Below are positions 12,786-27,794 of a DNA stretch of 64,000 nucleotides, one piece after another (position 1 is the stretch's first letter; every line of letters begins with the position of its first letter). The notes beneath the pieces are model-generated. The model saw only the letters and a program-made list of their open reading frames with translations, ran no database searches and was not told where the DNA came from. Source of the DNA: Phaeosaccion multiseriatum (taxonomy: Eukaryota; Ochrophyta, other classes); NCBI GenBank assembly GCA_965112735.1, contig OZ218960.1, forward strand, positions 868,001-932,000, read 5' to 3'. Position numbers and translations under genes: made by a program.

Positions 12786-13240
12786 GCACGCACACACAAA
12801 GGTAGAAGGCGTGCACCTCAGCAAGCTGTGCGCCATCCCTCCCTCGTCCCTCCCTTTGCAAGATCGCTACTTTATGGTCACGTAAGGTTAGGGACGTACG
12901 TGTCTGACATGCATGTCTGCCATATCCCTGGCAAGTTCTAGGATAGTGGTGGCGTTCTTCACCCCTGGACAGTCGGCTTGGTCGCTGCAGGTGATGCTGT
13001 CGTGGGCCATCTGGTCAAGAGTGGGTGGAGAGAAAGAGGGGGGGGTGGGGGAGAGATGGGAAGAGAGGGGGAGCGAGAGAGAGGGAGAAGGATAGAGGAA
13101 GTGTGTGGGAGAGGGGGAGAGAGATGCATGTGTGTATAGGGCAGGTAGGGCAGGGAAGAGTTGAGGGGAGGGGAAGGAAGGGGAGGGGAGACAGAGAGAG
13201 GAGGGAAGAACAGAGGGACAGAGGGACAGAGAGACAGAGG

Positions 13241-13281
<41 letters not shown>

Positions 13282-14956
13282 CGTACGCACCTTGTTCTTC
13301 TCCTTCTCACTGACTGTGCTCTGAAGGATGCCGCGGAGGCGAGACACTTCCGCCTCGTAGTAACGCATCTGTTGCCATCCGGTGCCATCCAGTGCCATCC
13401 GGTGTCATGCGTTGGGAGTGAGTGGCAACGTAGAGAAGACCAGCGGAAGCGAGACCAGTCCAAGCAAGGCAACATGTGATACGTGTGTCAGTGAAGGTAA
13501 GCGAGGGTAAGGGAAGGAAAGGGAAGTTCACCGCACTCACCCGCCCCACTCTCCCACACACCCAAGCCCATCACAACACGCACTCACACTCGCACGCACC
13601 CACGCACGCACCCACACACACCTTGACCATGAGCATTTCGTTCTCGGCTCTCTTCTCTCGAATGTCGGCGTTGAGCAAGTTGAACTTGAAGAGGTTGTCT
13701 GCCTCTACAGCCTTCACTTGCTGGGCCTGTTGCATCATGTACGTGCATGAGCATAGACAGAATGATGAAGTCGATTGAACGAGTGGATGGATGGATGGGT
13801 ATGCCTGTGAGTCACGAACCGTGTCTATGGCTGCAGGTAATGTAGGCAGGGCCGTAAGAGAAATGAAAAAAAAAGATAAAAAAGGACGATTTGGTCCATC
13901 GATTGCCTCTCTTCCCTGTGTCCAATGGACTTTAAAGACAACAGCCCTTGTCAACCCACAGCTGCCCCCCTGTACACATAGCACCCCCCCCCCCCCCATC
14001 CTCCCATCCTACCTGCTTCTCTGCCCTCTTGACTACGGTCTGCATGTGCTGTTTGAGATGCACGAGCTCTCCTTCTCTCCCCTCGTACAGATCGATGATG
14101 CGTGTGAGAAGCGCGGAGTGACCCGTCCACACCTGTTGGTTGGTGATGATGCCGCGGGAGGGGCAGGACGAGCGGGCGAGCAGGGACAGAGAGAGAGAGA
14201 GAGAGGTAGATAAGGTAGAGAGAGACAGATAGAGAGAGAGATAGAGGGGGGGGGGGGAGGGGAGGGAGAGGCATGCGATGCAGAGCGGAGTGGGTGTAGG
14301 CGGCCTGCATCACAAAGATACTACTTGTACTCCTCTTTCGTGGGGAGGCACGATGGGGCTCTGAAGTAGGTGGAGCTTCGGCGGAAGGCTTTGGACTCTA
14401 CGAAGGGGAACGGCTACCTCCATAAGGCACAGCAGTGGCACGTACCTGAGCGAGGAGGGACCCTACTTTGGGACTGTACCCTGTAGTCTGTCTGACCAGC
14501 TCGTCGAACACAATGTTGTACCGCTGATGCTTCTCTCGGTACAGGTCTTGGATCTTCTCACCCCTCTTCGCCCGTCCTGGAGGTGCTTCCTGCGAAGATT
14601 GGCGGGCCTTCATTCAGATATGGTTGCAAGCAATGTGGCGACTTGGGGGGGGGGCTGGGGGGCGTAGAGAAGTCCCATCTGTTGCTTCTTGTCCCCTCTT
14701 CCGCCAAAAAAAGCCTGCCACAACTGAATGTGTGTAGCTGGTGAGGCATCCCCCTCTTCCTATTGCCCCTTGCACCCTCATTCTCCGTGCTTTTCCACCC
14801 TTCGCTTGCCTCCTTTCCACCTCTCCTCACACTCACCTTGAGGTCTAGCATGTCTCTGAGCCAGCTCTCCACGTAAAGTAGGTCGTGTGCATGATGGTGG
14901 TGGTGGTGGTCGTGGTGCGGCTGCCCCCCAGCACCGTCAATGTCCAGAGGATTCAT
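4014..14956 (-). CDS. Large coiled-coil protein with C-terminal WW domain (21 exons)
   Basis: Exons (plus coordinates): 4014-4184, 4545-4661, 5301-5411, 5753-6039, 7607-7793, 8171-8281, 8527-8715, 9181-9300, 9779-10006, 10213-10752, 10919-11100, 11401-11524, 11906-11987, 12163-12246, 12499-12647, 12900-13010, 13291-13368, 13622-13726, 14013-14132, 14446-14589, 14837-14956. All phases agree and total 1120 codons including the stop. The N-terminus is [11 protein letters not shown] followed by a His tract. Predicted coiled coils fill residues of about 60-230. The exon at 10213-10752 encodes a very long poly-Gly stretch from a GGA repeat. A WW domain lies at about 988-1014 (Trp989, YWY 1000-1002, Trp1011, Pro1014), implying Pro-motif binding. 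The C-terminus is another Gln/Glu coil. I do not recognise the family; a cytoskeletal or flagellar scaffold is a guess. The poly-Gly exon and the 11401-11524 acceptor are the least certain parts. Confidence 0.72.
4240..4529. repeat. (CCAA)n microsatellite in last intron of the WW gene
   Basis: Nearly 290 bp of CCAA tetranucleotide units, with scattered variants, fill most of the intron between 4184 and 4545. Confidence 0.95.
4706..4870. repeat. (GGGTCA)n hexamer array
   Basis: Roughly 25 GGGTCA/GGTCA units lie in an intron of the WW gene. Variants are GGTCA deletions and GGGCCA changes. Confidence 0.9.
4990..5290. repeat. (CCCT)n tract
   Basis: A pyrim­idine-rich CTCTCC region leads into about 100 bp of pure CCCT units (about 5125-5225) within an intron of the WW gene. 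Confidence 0.9.
5638..5745. repeat. (CTCCC)n pentamer array
   Basis: About 20 CTCCC units lie in an intron of the WW gene, near-perfect apart from a few changes. Confidence 0.9.
6055..7012. repeat. GTGAGT/GTGGGT-based minisatellite, about 960 bp
   Basis: A hierarchical repeat fills most of the intron between exons ending 6039 and beginning 7607. The base unit is GTGA/GTGGGTGA arranged in longer blocks that begin GTCAGTGGGTGGGTGAGTGA. Blocks of about 60-120 bp recur at least eight times with small changes. Confidence 0.9.
7139..7457. repeat. (TTGG)n microsatellite
   Basis: About 320 bp of TTGG units lie in the same intron as the preceding minisatellite. The WLVG open frames across it are artefacts. 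Confidence 0.95.
7798..8078. repeat. GAGAGG purine tract
   Basis: A purine-only stretch of GAGAGG/GAAG units occupies the intron between exons 7607-7793 and 8171-8281 of the WW gene. Confidence 0.85.
8765..9085. repeat. (CATA)n microsatellite
   Basis: About 320 bp of CATA units lie within an intron of the WW gene (exons 8527-8715 and 9181-9300). Confidence 0.95.
9303..9592. repeat. (GGGA)n tract
   Basis: GGGA units with GGGT and GGAGA variants begin three bases from the 9300 exon edge on the intron side. Confidence 0.9.
10288..10475. repeat. (CCT/GGA)n trinucleotide run inside an exon
   Basis: About 60 CCT units (GGA on the coding strand) are in frame and would encode a poly-Gly linker of the WW/coiled-coil protein. 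Confidence 0.85.
11509..11525 (-). repeat. Dispersed 17-mer copy (GCAGTTGGTGATACAGC)
   Basis: This is an exact copy on the minus strand, at the 5' edge of the exon 11401-11524 of the WW gene. It reads QLVIQ if exonic, or its ATACAG end could itself serve as the 3' splice site. See the dispersed-motif finding for the full copy list. Confidence 0.8.
11648..11802. repeat. (GGA)n trinucleotide run
   Basis: About 50 GGA units lie in the intron between exons 11401-11524 and 11906-11987. Confidence 0.9.
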
Positions 14957-15313
14957 CGTGCCACCCTCGCCCAAAACCCTTTTCTTCTACTCAACTGCTT
15001 TCCTTCTCTACGCTTACAACCGGGCCTCCCACGGCCCCTGGGCTTCTAATATGACCCTGGTCAACATACTCACACCCTTGACACCACACATCACTCAAAT
15101 CAACTAACCTCCTCCCCATCCTCCCCTCCCCAGTTTCATCCATTTCAGGCGTTTCGCCGCCTCCGGAAGAAAAAACAGAAGAGGGGGTTTTGGTCCCGAT
15201 CTTGTAACCCTTTGCCTCACATCCTTACATGGGATTCTGTACCAGATACTACATGCATGGTACGCCAATAAGTGACCCGTGGTCTGAAACATGCAGAGCA
15301 CGTCAACGGCACG
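14957..15313. promoter_or_regulatory. Shared 5' region of divergent genes
   Basis: This 357-bp spacer lies between the start codons of the WW/coiled-coil gene (-) and the EF-hand/coiled-coil gene (+). It presumably holds both promoters. I see no diagnostic core element. Confidence 0.4.
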
Positions 15314-20731
<5,418 letters not shown>

Positions 20732-21312
20732 GTAGGGATAGGGTCAGATCGTTGGGCTGGAGTGGCAGCAGCTGCAGCAGCAGAGGCAGCCGCAGTAGAG
20801 GTCTCATCAGCGGTGGTGGTGGTTGTGGTGGTGGTGGTGGTGATACTATTAGTAGTTGTCACAGTCAGCATTCTTCGCGCCCGTCGACGGCTCTGCTCGA
20901 CCCGCAGGGCTCTTTCCTCGGTCGGGATGCCTAACGCAGCACAGCAATAGCAGGAGCAGTTGGTGATACAGCACCACCTACAGCATCATCATATCTCCGG
21001 AGCCTCCAGAGGGGCAGAACATCCGTCGCCGAGAGTCCTCGTCTGCAGCTCCACCGACAGTAGCTTGAGCTCCGATGGCGTCATCCCCACCCTCTCTCAG
21101 GAGAATTCTCAGCAGCGATGGTGGCCCTCCACTGCAGTGGCAGGTAGGTTCGGTAGCAGGGGTTTGAGTTTGAGTTTCAACCAACAGCAGGGGGAGAGAG
21201 TGCTTCTCTCTCTTGTTGGCGAGTGCGGCCCCTTTCTTGTTTGGGGAACGCAGGGCTTGTAGAATCAACTGCTCGAGATGATGCCACAGTTGCCTGCTGT
21301 TGTATCACCAAC

Positions 21313-21358
<46 letters not shown>

Positions 21359-21667
21359 GCTGCTTCCTCGCTCAAGCGGCCGAGGAGAGAGTCAGAAGAC
21401 TCGGCGATCTGTGGGCGCGGGCGTTGGGATCCGAGTCGGGGTCATGAGCAATCAGGGCCGTCTCCTCCCCCCCGCTGCTTGACAGGAGCACGGGAGAGCC
21501 GCAAGCCCGGCGCCTCCCTTCCCTTGTCCGTGAAGTGAAGTGAGTGCTCTCTTCATCGATCTGCCCCTCCATGTCGGCAGAAAGACTCCCCTCTCGCGGA
21601 GCAGCTCGCAAAATGTGGCAGTAGCAGAAGTGCTCGCGAAGCAGAGGAGTCTTGTGCCATAAACCAT

Positions 21668-21701
<34 letters not shown>

Positions 21702-21739
21702 GCCAACCAATCGGTCAATGACTCCGTCAATCACACTGG
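20732..21739. other. Convergent region with two dispersed-motif copies
   Basis: This lies between the 3' ends of two convergent genes. It contains an exact dispersed 17-mer (20956-20972), another copy at 21299-21315 leading directly into a CTG run (21312-21363), and a possible extra C-terminal exon of the upstream gene (helix AAEERVRRLGDLWARALGS ending at a stop at 21447). None of these is certain. Confidence 0.4.
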
Positions 21740-21946
21740 CTACCTGGGGTCCTCCTCTCGCCCTCCTTCCGGCCCCTCCTGCCCCTCCTCCCCTCGCTGG
21801 GCCTGTCTAAGTTGCCTTCGGCTCGCTCCGCCAAAGGCCTCTGTGTCGTTGTGGATCATTCTCTTGCCTGCTCGGGAGAGGGCCGTCTTACCACCCATAT
21901 CGCTGATTGGTCTGTCCGCCCCTGTGTTCTTATGCTTCTTCACCTA

Positions 21947-22002
<56 letters not shown>

Positions 22003-23044
22003 GTGTGACACAAAGGAGACGAGCGAGAGACAAGGCTGAGGATGCGTCTGAAGGCAAGCAAGAATTTGCGCTTCTCTGATTAAGATGGCAGCTGCAGCGG
22101 GTGTGGAGAGAGAGGAGGGAACGGACTGAGGGAGAGGGAGACACACACAGTGAGAGAGAGGGAGAGAGACAGCAAGCCCCAGCCGAGCATGTGAAAGAGT
22201 CTAATGACCCATTTCTTCTGCCCTACCCTACCCTACCCTACCCTACCCTACCCTACCCTACCCTACCCTATCCCACCCTACCCTACCCTACCCTACCCTA
22301 CCCTACCCTACCCTGCCCTACCCTACCCTACCCTACCCTACCCTACCCTACCCTACCCTACCCTGCCCTACCCTGCCCTACCCTACCCTACCTTGAGTCC
22401 ATCTTTGGCGTGCGGTCCTCTCCTAGAGGCCCGACTGCTGCTCCTGGCGAGCGCTTCCTGCTTCTCGAGCTCTCTGAGGTAGGGTAGAGCGGTCCGACGG
22501 CAGGGTAGGAAGAACATCAATACAATGTATGAATTGAAATGATAACAATACAAATAATGGTACGTGTGACAGAAGTCAATCATCATGGTAGCCACGTAGG
22601 GAAGAGCAAGCTTGGTGGTGACAGAGGAGAGAGAGGAGAAGGACAATGATGGAGAGAGGAGAGAGGGTAAAGAGCGTTGCACGGTAAGCATCCTTGAGAG
22701 TCTGCCAACCCATCCACTCACGCAACCACTCATCTACTCACTCATCCACCCACCTACCAACCAACCCTACCAACCCACCCACCCACCCCCCACTCACATT
22801 TCCGCCAACTTGTCCTTGGTACTGCCTGTGAACTTGTCGTCGCCCAGGGGGGGCAAAGTGACGAGAAGCGCTTTGGGGACTTGGGGTACCGGGGACACCC
22901 TACTTGCTGCCTTGGCACTTGCGGGTCTTGGGAGGGTGGGTGGGTGGGCGGGTGGGTGGGTGGGTAGATGGGTAGATGGCAGACGGAGGGATAGGGGAAG
23001 AAGGGGGGGGGGCTGGATTTAGGTGTCGCGAGTGTCCGTACCCT

Positions 23045-23102
<58 letters not shown>

Positions 23103-26100
23103 AACACACACAGAGAGAGAGAAGAGGTGTTTCACAATCACTCCACTCCACTTCCCTCCACTTCCGTCCAGTCGAGTCCGGTCCACTCACCTCTTTGTCC
23201 CTTCTGGTGTCTCCTCAATGTCTCCACTCTGTTACCGGCGCAAGGCGAAGTCATAATTCAGAGGGGGAAACAGCGGCATGCGTTGCTTTGTGTTCAGTTC
23301 GGTTCAATGTTTCAGTTCATGACATCTTCACCGTCGCTATCCATCCATCCATCCATCCATCCATCCATCCATCCATCCATCCATCCATCCATCCATCCAT
23401 CCATCCATCCATCCATCCATCCATCCATCCATCCATCCATCCATCCATCCATCCATCCATCCATCCATCCATCCATCCATCCATCCATCCATCCATCCAT
23501 CCATCCATCCATCCATCCATCCATCCATCCATCCATCCATCCATCCATCCATCCATCCATCCATCCATGCATCCATCCATCCATCCATCCATCCATCCAT
23601 CCATCCATCCATCCATCCATCCATCCATCCATCCATCTCACGACCCAATATCGATGCATCGACCCACAATGTCGTCCCCAACGATCCACCTCACATGCGT
23701 CTGTGCCAACCCAGCCCTTTACAATGGGGTGTGGTGCTTCCTTCAGTTCCTTTCATTGTATCGGGACCCAATTCGATCCGAAGTATCGATCCGCTATATA
23801 TTTATCGACCCAAAAAGTCAAGAGTGGCAGTGTCAAGACTTTGAACTGAAAGTGAAACTGGCCACACTGGAAGCCTCAATCTCTTCACCACGTCACTCGT
23901 AAGTAACTCACGAGCTCTGGGCCCATTCCCCATACATAACCTTACGTACGTACCTTTCCTCTGAACGCCGCACTCCCCCCGCAAACCTGTGCCCGTACCG
24001 CTTGCAAATCCGCAGCTGTCGTTGTTTTGTATTTTTCCTGTCACGACACAGAAGGAAGGAAGGAAGGAAGGAAGGAAGGAAAGAAGGAAGGAGCCAAAGG
24101 CAGCAGGCAGCAGCACAACAGCAGACATCAGTCTTCAGATAGGTAAGATGGAATACACTGCCTTACCCTGCCCTGCCCTCCCTCCCTCCCTCCCTCCCTC
24201 CCTCCCTCCCTCCCTCCCTCCCTCCCTCCCTCCCTCCCTCCCTCCCTCCCTCCCTCCCTCCCTCCCTCCCTCCCTCCCTCCCTCCCACCTGCTGGAGAGA
24301 GTGCAGTGAAGGCCCCTGCACCACAACCTCCTCGTCTCTGCTCGGCTCTCCCTCCTCGACGGTGACTCTCTCATACACCTCCTTCAACAGCAGGATGTTT
24401 GCCCTTTTGGAAAGGTCCGCGAACCTCTTGTTGAAACGGCTCCTATGGCGGGCGGGTGGGTGGGGAGTAGTGTGAGTGGGGATACAAGGGGCCCAAGCTC
24501 ACTCAGCACGTTACCAAGTCTCCCAGCACCGCCCCCTTTGTTTCAGTGAGTAAGACTTGCTGGACTGCCCCCTCGCGGCCACAGACGTGTGGGTGCGTGC
24601 GTGTGAACGCCTGGTCACTTCGTAAGTGTACGTAAATGTACGTAAGTGTACGTGTTATTCCCCTTTAGACGTATGTTGTTCTTAACTTTTAATAAACAGC
24701 CAAAGAGATTCGCATAAAATTCCAGCACACCCACCGACCTCTAAATGTTCTTTTTTCATTCTTAAGGGCAGGCGACTTACGTTGCGGTTGGGACCCCTTT
24801 ACCCTAATGAGGCCCCAAGCTCACATACCTCTTGGTGATTTTGGTTTGCTTCCCTCTCATGAGTGAGTACATTCGCCGCTGCGTGTAGGTCCCTGTGCGG
24901 CGGAGGGCAAGCAAGACTTGCTGCGACTCTTTGTTGTGGAAGTTCCATTTGTCTTTGGCGAGGGTAGCGAGGGCTTCCTGGCAAGGCGAGGGACAGAGGT
25001 TGAGGGGGGAGGAGCGGGGGAGGGATGGCAATGGATGGTGCGGTGGGCCAGATGAGATAACCGAAAAACTTGATATGGAGAAGGAGAGAGATGGTAGATG
25101 GGGAGGGAGACGGGGTGGGGGGGAAAGAAAAGCGGCACTCTCATGAGTGCTGCCGCCTTCTTATTTTGGATCTCTTTTCTTTTCTTGAGGTCGTCAACGC
25201 GCAACACATATCCCAACCTACCCACCCACCCACCCACCTGGGAAACATGAGCGTGGATGAGCTCCCGACAGGTGACGACTTGCCGATCGGATACGCGCAC
25301 CTGGTCGGACAGTGGGAGGGGAGGGGCGAAAGGGATGAAAATGAGGGAATTGTCAGCGGTGGTTCAAAGGGCGCAGGGAAGAGGAGGAAGGAACTGACAT
25401 ATAATAGAAGACGTTGGCTCCTTCATCAGTGCTCTGGAGCTCTGGAGCTGCGATAAGATGTTTGAAACTGTCCGCACCCTCCCGCCTCTCGTCCTCTCCT
25501 CTTGTCCCCTCCTCGTCTCTTCCTCTCTCTTGCTCTCGCTCAAAAAGATCCAAGAGTGCACAATTGTTTGACCTAAACTGTACACCCCCCCCAATACCTC
25601 CCTCCTCTGACTCACCTTCTGCCGCCCCTGATACTCCCAAAACAGAGTTCCGAGCACCTTGGCTTGAAACGCTTTGAGCAAATTCAGCGCCAGAAACCTC
25701 ACCGCTTCGTGAGTGAGGCATAGGGCATGGAAGTGGTCCACAGTCAGCGCTTGGGCCGAGATATCGAAGTTGTTGCTATTGTGAAGCCAACTGTGGATCT
25801 TCATCGCCTCCTGATTTTGCTTCCATGTAGAGCCAAAGATGTCTACAATCATTCGGTCTCCCTCGTCCAGGCTGAGCATGCCGTCCTTCCCGACATCGAA
25901 AATATCGAAGGAAAGGATGGTCGTTCCGTAGTCGATATCGGTGAGGTACGACCACAGGCACACGACGAATTCCACAAAGCTGACACGTTCGTCTTTGTCT
26001 TCGTCGAAGCACTTGAAGACACGCTGGGTGAGAGACGTGTCCGGAAGGTCGAAGTATTCTCTAAACTGCCAGAGGGTCAGTCCATCAGAGGTCTGGGTTT

Positions 26101-26670
26101 CTTCATGGGCCTATTGTCATCGGACGAGTGCAAGGGACATTTTTTGAAGAAGGGGAAAGGGATGATGAGACAGCAGGGGGACTTGCCGTGGAGTACGGTG
26201 GGCGAGGCAAACGAGAGAGAGAGAGAGCGACAGCTTCGCAGACGGCGGTCACTCACGACAGAGTAGGAAGAAAGGAAGGAGACGAGGAGAGGGGGCATGA
26301 TAGCAAAGCTTCAAACGCACTCTCGCAAGCAAGAAGAGGGCGCAAGCAACATGCCTTTAGTTTGACCTTACCTTGGCGTAGGAGGCGTGCAGCTCAGCCA
26401 AAGCATAATCACTCAGCGCAAGGCTCTGCGAGACGGAAAGATCAGGGGGTGATGGAGTGGATAGTGAGCCACAGTCTCAAGCATGGGGAGCGATCTTCGT
26501 TCACTTACTCGAAAAAGACTCTTGTCGCTCTCGAATTTGCTCCCCTCCGGCGTGCCGTACCAGCCGCCCTTCTTCTCCCACTCCCGCTCCTTGGCCGTGA
26601 AGAAGGCGTCTGCGGGATTGAGGGTCTCTGGAAGCTTGACGACCTTCGGAGAAAGCGCGGCGTTCCCCAT
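21740..26670 (-). CDS. EF-hand calcium-binding protein, probably N-myristoylated
   Basis: Exons (plus coordinates): 21740-21943, 22392-22473, 22798-22926, 23191-23228, 24289-24442, 24829-24977, 25616-26092, 26372-26425, 26509-26670; 483 codons with consistent phases. The protein starts MGNAALS, a good N-myristoylation context, so membrane association is likely. Two EF-hands lie in the third coding exon. Loop 1 is Asp102-Glu113 ([12 protein letters not shown], Glu in place of Gly at position 6) and loop 2 is Asp138-Glu149 ([12 protein letters not shown], Gly at position 3). The rest ([37 protein letters not shown]) is helical and unrecognised. Basic stretches mark the C-terminus ([14 protein letters not shown]). 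It resembles calcineurin-B/CBL-type sensors only in its EF-hand pair. Exon 22798-22926 has an ambiguous acceptor. Confidence 0.72.
21955..22010. repeat. (GT)n dinucleotide next to 3' splice site
   Basis: A GT run lies just upstream (in gene sense, CA repeat) of the last exon of the EF-hand gene. Confidence 0.9.
22223..22392. repeat. (CCCTA)n pentamer array
   Basis: About 34 CCCTA units begin at the donor site of exon 22392-22473. In gene sense the intron starts GTAGGGTAGGG, so the repeat looks like an amplified donor sequence. Confidence 0.95.
23338..23637. repeat. (CATC)n microsatellite, 300 bp, almost perfect
   Basis: About 75 CATC units with a single interruption (GCATC near 23568) lie in an intron of the EF-hand gene. 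Confidence 0.97.
24178..24288. repeat. (CCCT)n tract abutting a donor site
   Basis: Pure CCCT units end exactly at the exon boundary 24289. In gene sense the intron begins GTGGGAGGGAGGG. Confidence 0.95.
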
Positions 26671-26783
26671 CAGGGACAATTTCTTGCGCGAAAAAACAGA
26701 AAAACCAAAACGCTCTCCTCCTACACCCGTTGGTACGCCAAGTCACAGCTGGAATAAGTGTGTGGAGATTTTTTTTTCTCTAG
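26671..26783. promoter_or_regulatory. 113-bp bidirectional promoter region
   Basis: This is the spacer between the ATG of the MGN EF-hand gene (-) and the ATG of bL34 (+). It includes a T-rich run ending TTTTTTTTCTCTAG before the bL34 ATG. That could be a 3' splice site, which would leave even less shared promoter. Confidence 0.45.
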
Positions 26784-27545
26784 ATGGCAATCAAAACTCG
26801 TAGGAGGAGCGAGATAGAGATGATGAGCCTTCCCGTCAGAGGAATCTGCCGGCTAGGGACTAGGGCTTTGTCTTCCTCGCTCAATGCGGAAAAGACCAGT
26901 GGTGCTGCGGCTGCTGCTGCGGCTGTTGCTGCGGCTGAATCACGGCGTTCGTCTTCTGGGACTGAGAAGAGACCGCAGCAACAGTACTATCCCCAGTGGC
27001 AGGAAGCAGCTGATGCAAGAGGCTTTAGCGGAGTGAACCCTTCTACTCATAGCGCACACCTTGGTAGCTACAGGTATGAGGAGAAGAGCAGCGTGCCGAT
27101 GTGGTCGATGGCGCAGGTGCTCTCCTCGATGGAAAGGCTGGACTTCTCCTCAAGTGCGCAGCAGGAGGTAAGGGACTTTGACGCAAAGGAGATAGGTAAG
27201 GGGCCTTCACCAGAAGGCGCTACTGCTGCCGCTCTGCTATTACCAGCAGCCCAGCGACCTCGGTATTTGGCGAACCACGAGGAGGACCTCCTCATCGGAT
27301 CATCTAGCAGGGGGGTGGAGTGTTCTCAAAGGAGCGAGAATGCAGTAGTGGAAGATATCAAGTGTGCGACGTTGGTATCAGAAGAAGAGGATGAGGGAGC
27401 GCTGCAGTGCATCAAGCGAACATGGCAACCGAGCGTCGTCAAGAGGAAACGAAAGCACGGCTTCCTCAGCAGGATTCGCGACAGGCATGGAAGGAGGATT
27501 TTGAAGAGGCGGGCGGCCAAGGGGAGGATGCGGAGGGCAGTGTAA
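26784..27545 (+). CDS. Organellar ribosomal protein bL34 with long N-terminal extension
   Basis: This is a single-exon gene of 253 codons. The last 41 residues are a textbook bL34: [20 protein letters not shown] followed by [19 protein letters not shown]. bL34 is a small basic protein of the bacterial-type large subunit near the peptidyl-transferase region. The N-terminus has features of a mitochondrial presequence from the in-frame Met at 26820/26823 ([20 protein letters not shown]), so the first 12 codons may be untranslated. Between presequence and bL34 lie about 170 residues that are Ala-, Ser- and Glu-rich and have no counterpart in bacterial L34 (about 45 residues in total). Mitochondrial location is inferred; there is no signal peptide of the type expected for the secondary plastid. 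Confidence 0.85.
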   Translation: MAIKTRRRSEIEMMSLPVRGICRLGTRALSSSLNAEKTSGAAAAAAAVAAAESRRSSSGTEKRPQQQYYPQWQEAADARGFSGVNPSTHSAHLGSYRYEEKSSVPMWSMAQVLSSMERLDFSSSAQQEVRDFDAKEIGKGPSPEGATAAALLLPAAQRPRYLANHEEDLLIGSSSRGVECSQRSENAVVEDIKCATLVSEEEDEGALQCIKRTWQPSVVKRKRKHGFLSRIRDRHGRRILKRRAAKGRMRRAV

Positions 27546-27794
27546 TTGACTTGTCGTAGCAGTGGGGAGCCGAGAAGAAATCTCACCGAGCTCCATTCGC
27601 CCCCACGCGCCGTTGCGCTGGCTTCCACATACAGGGCCTTTTACCAGTCCAACGAGTTAGAGCGAAGCAGCAAGGCGTGTGGGAGGAGAGCCACCAGTAA
27701 ATACATGACATTGATACATAATTTGCGCCTGTTTTGTTGTTTCTTTTTCAATCAGTGGGAGAGCGAGGGCGTTACAGGACGTATCTGTATCTGC

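Noticed and set aside
14130-14150. TTGGTTGGTGATGATGC as another dispersed-motif copy
   Set aside because: Only the central TTGGTGAT matches; the flanks do not.
22204-22487. (CCCTA)n as an interstitial telomere
   Set aside because: The period is five, not the six or seven of TTAGGG or TTTAGGG telomeres, and it sits exactly at a splice donor within an intron.
22574-22620. Candidate exon [15 protein letters not shown] of the MGN EF-hand gene
   Set aside because: It has a good donor, but its phase cannot be joined to the previous exon; direct joining of 22798 to 22473 keeps the frame.
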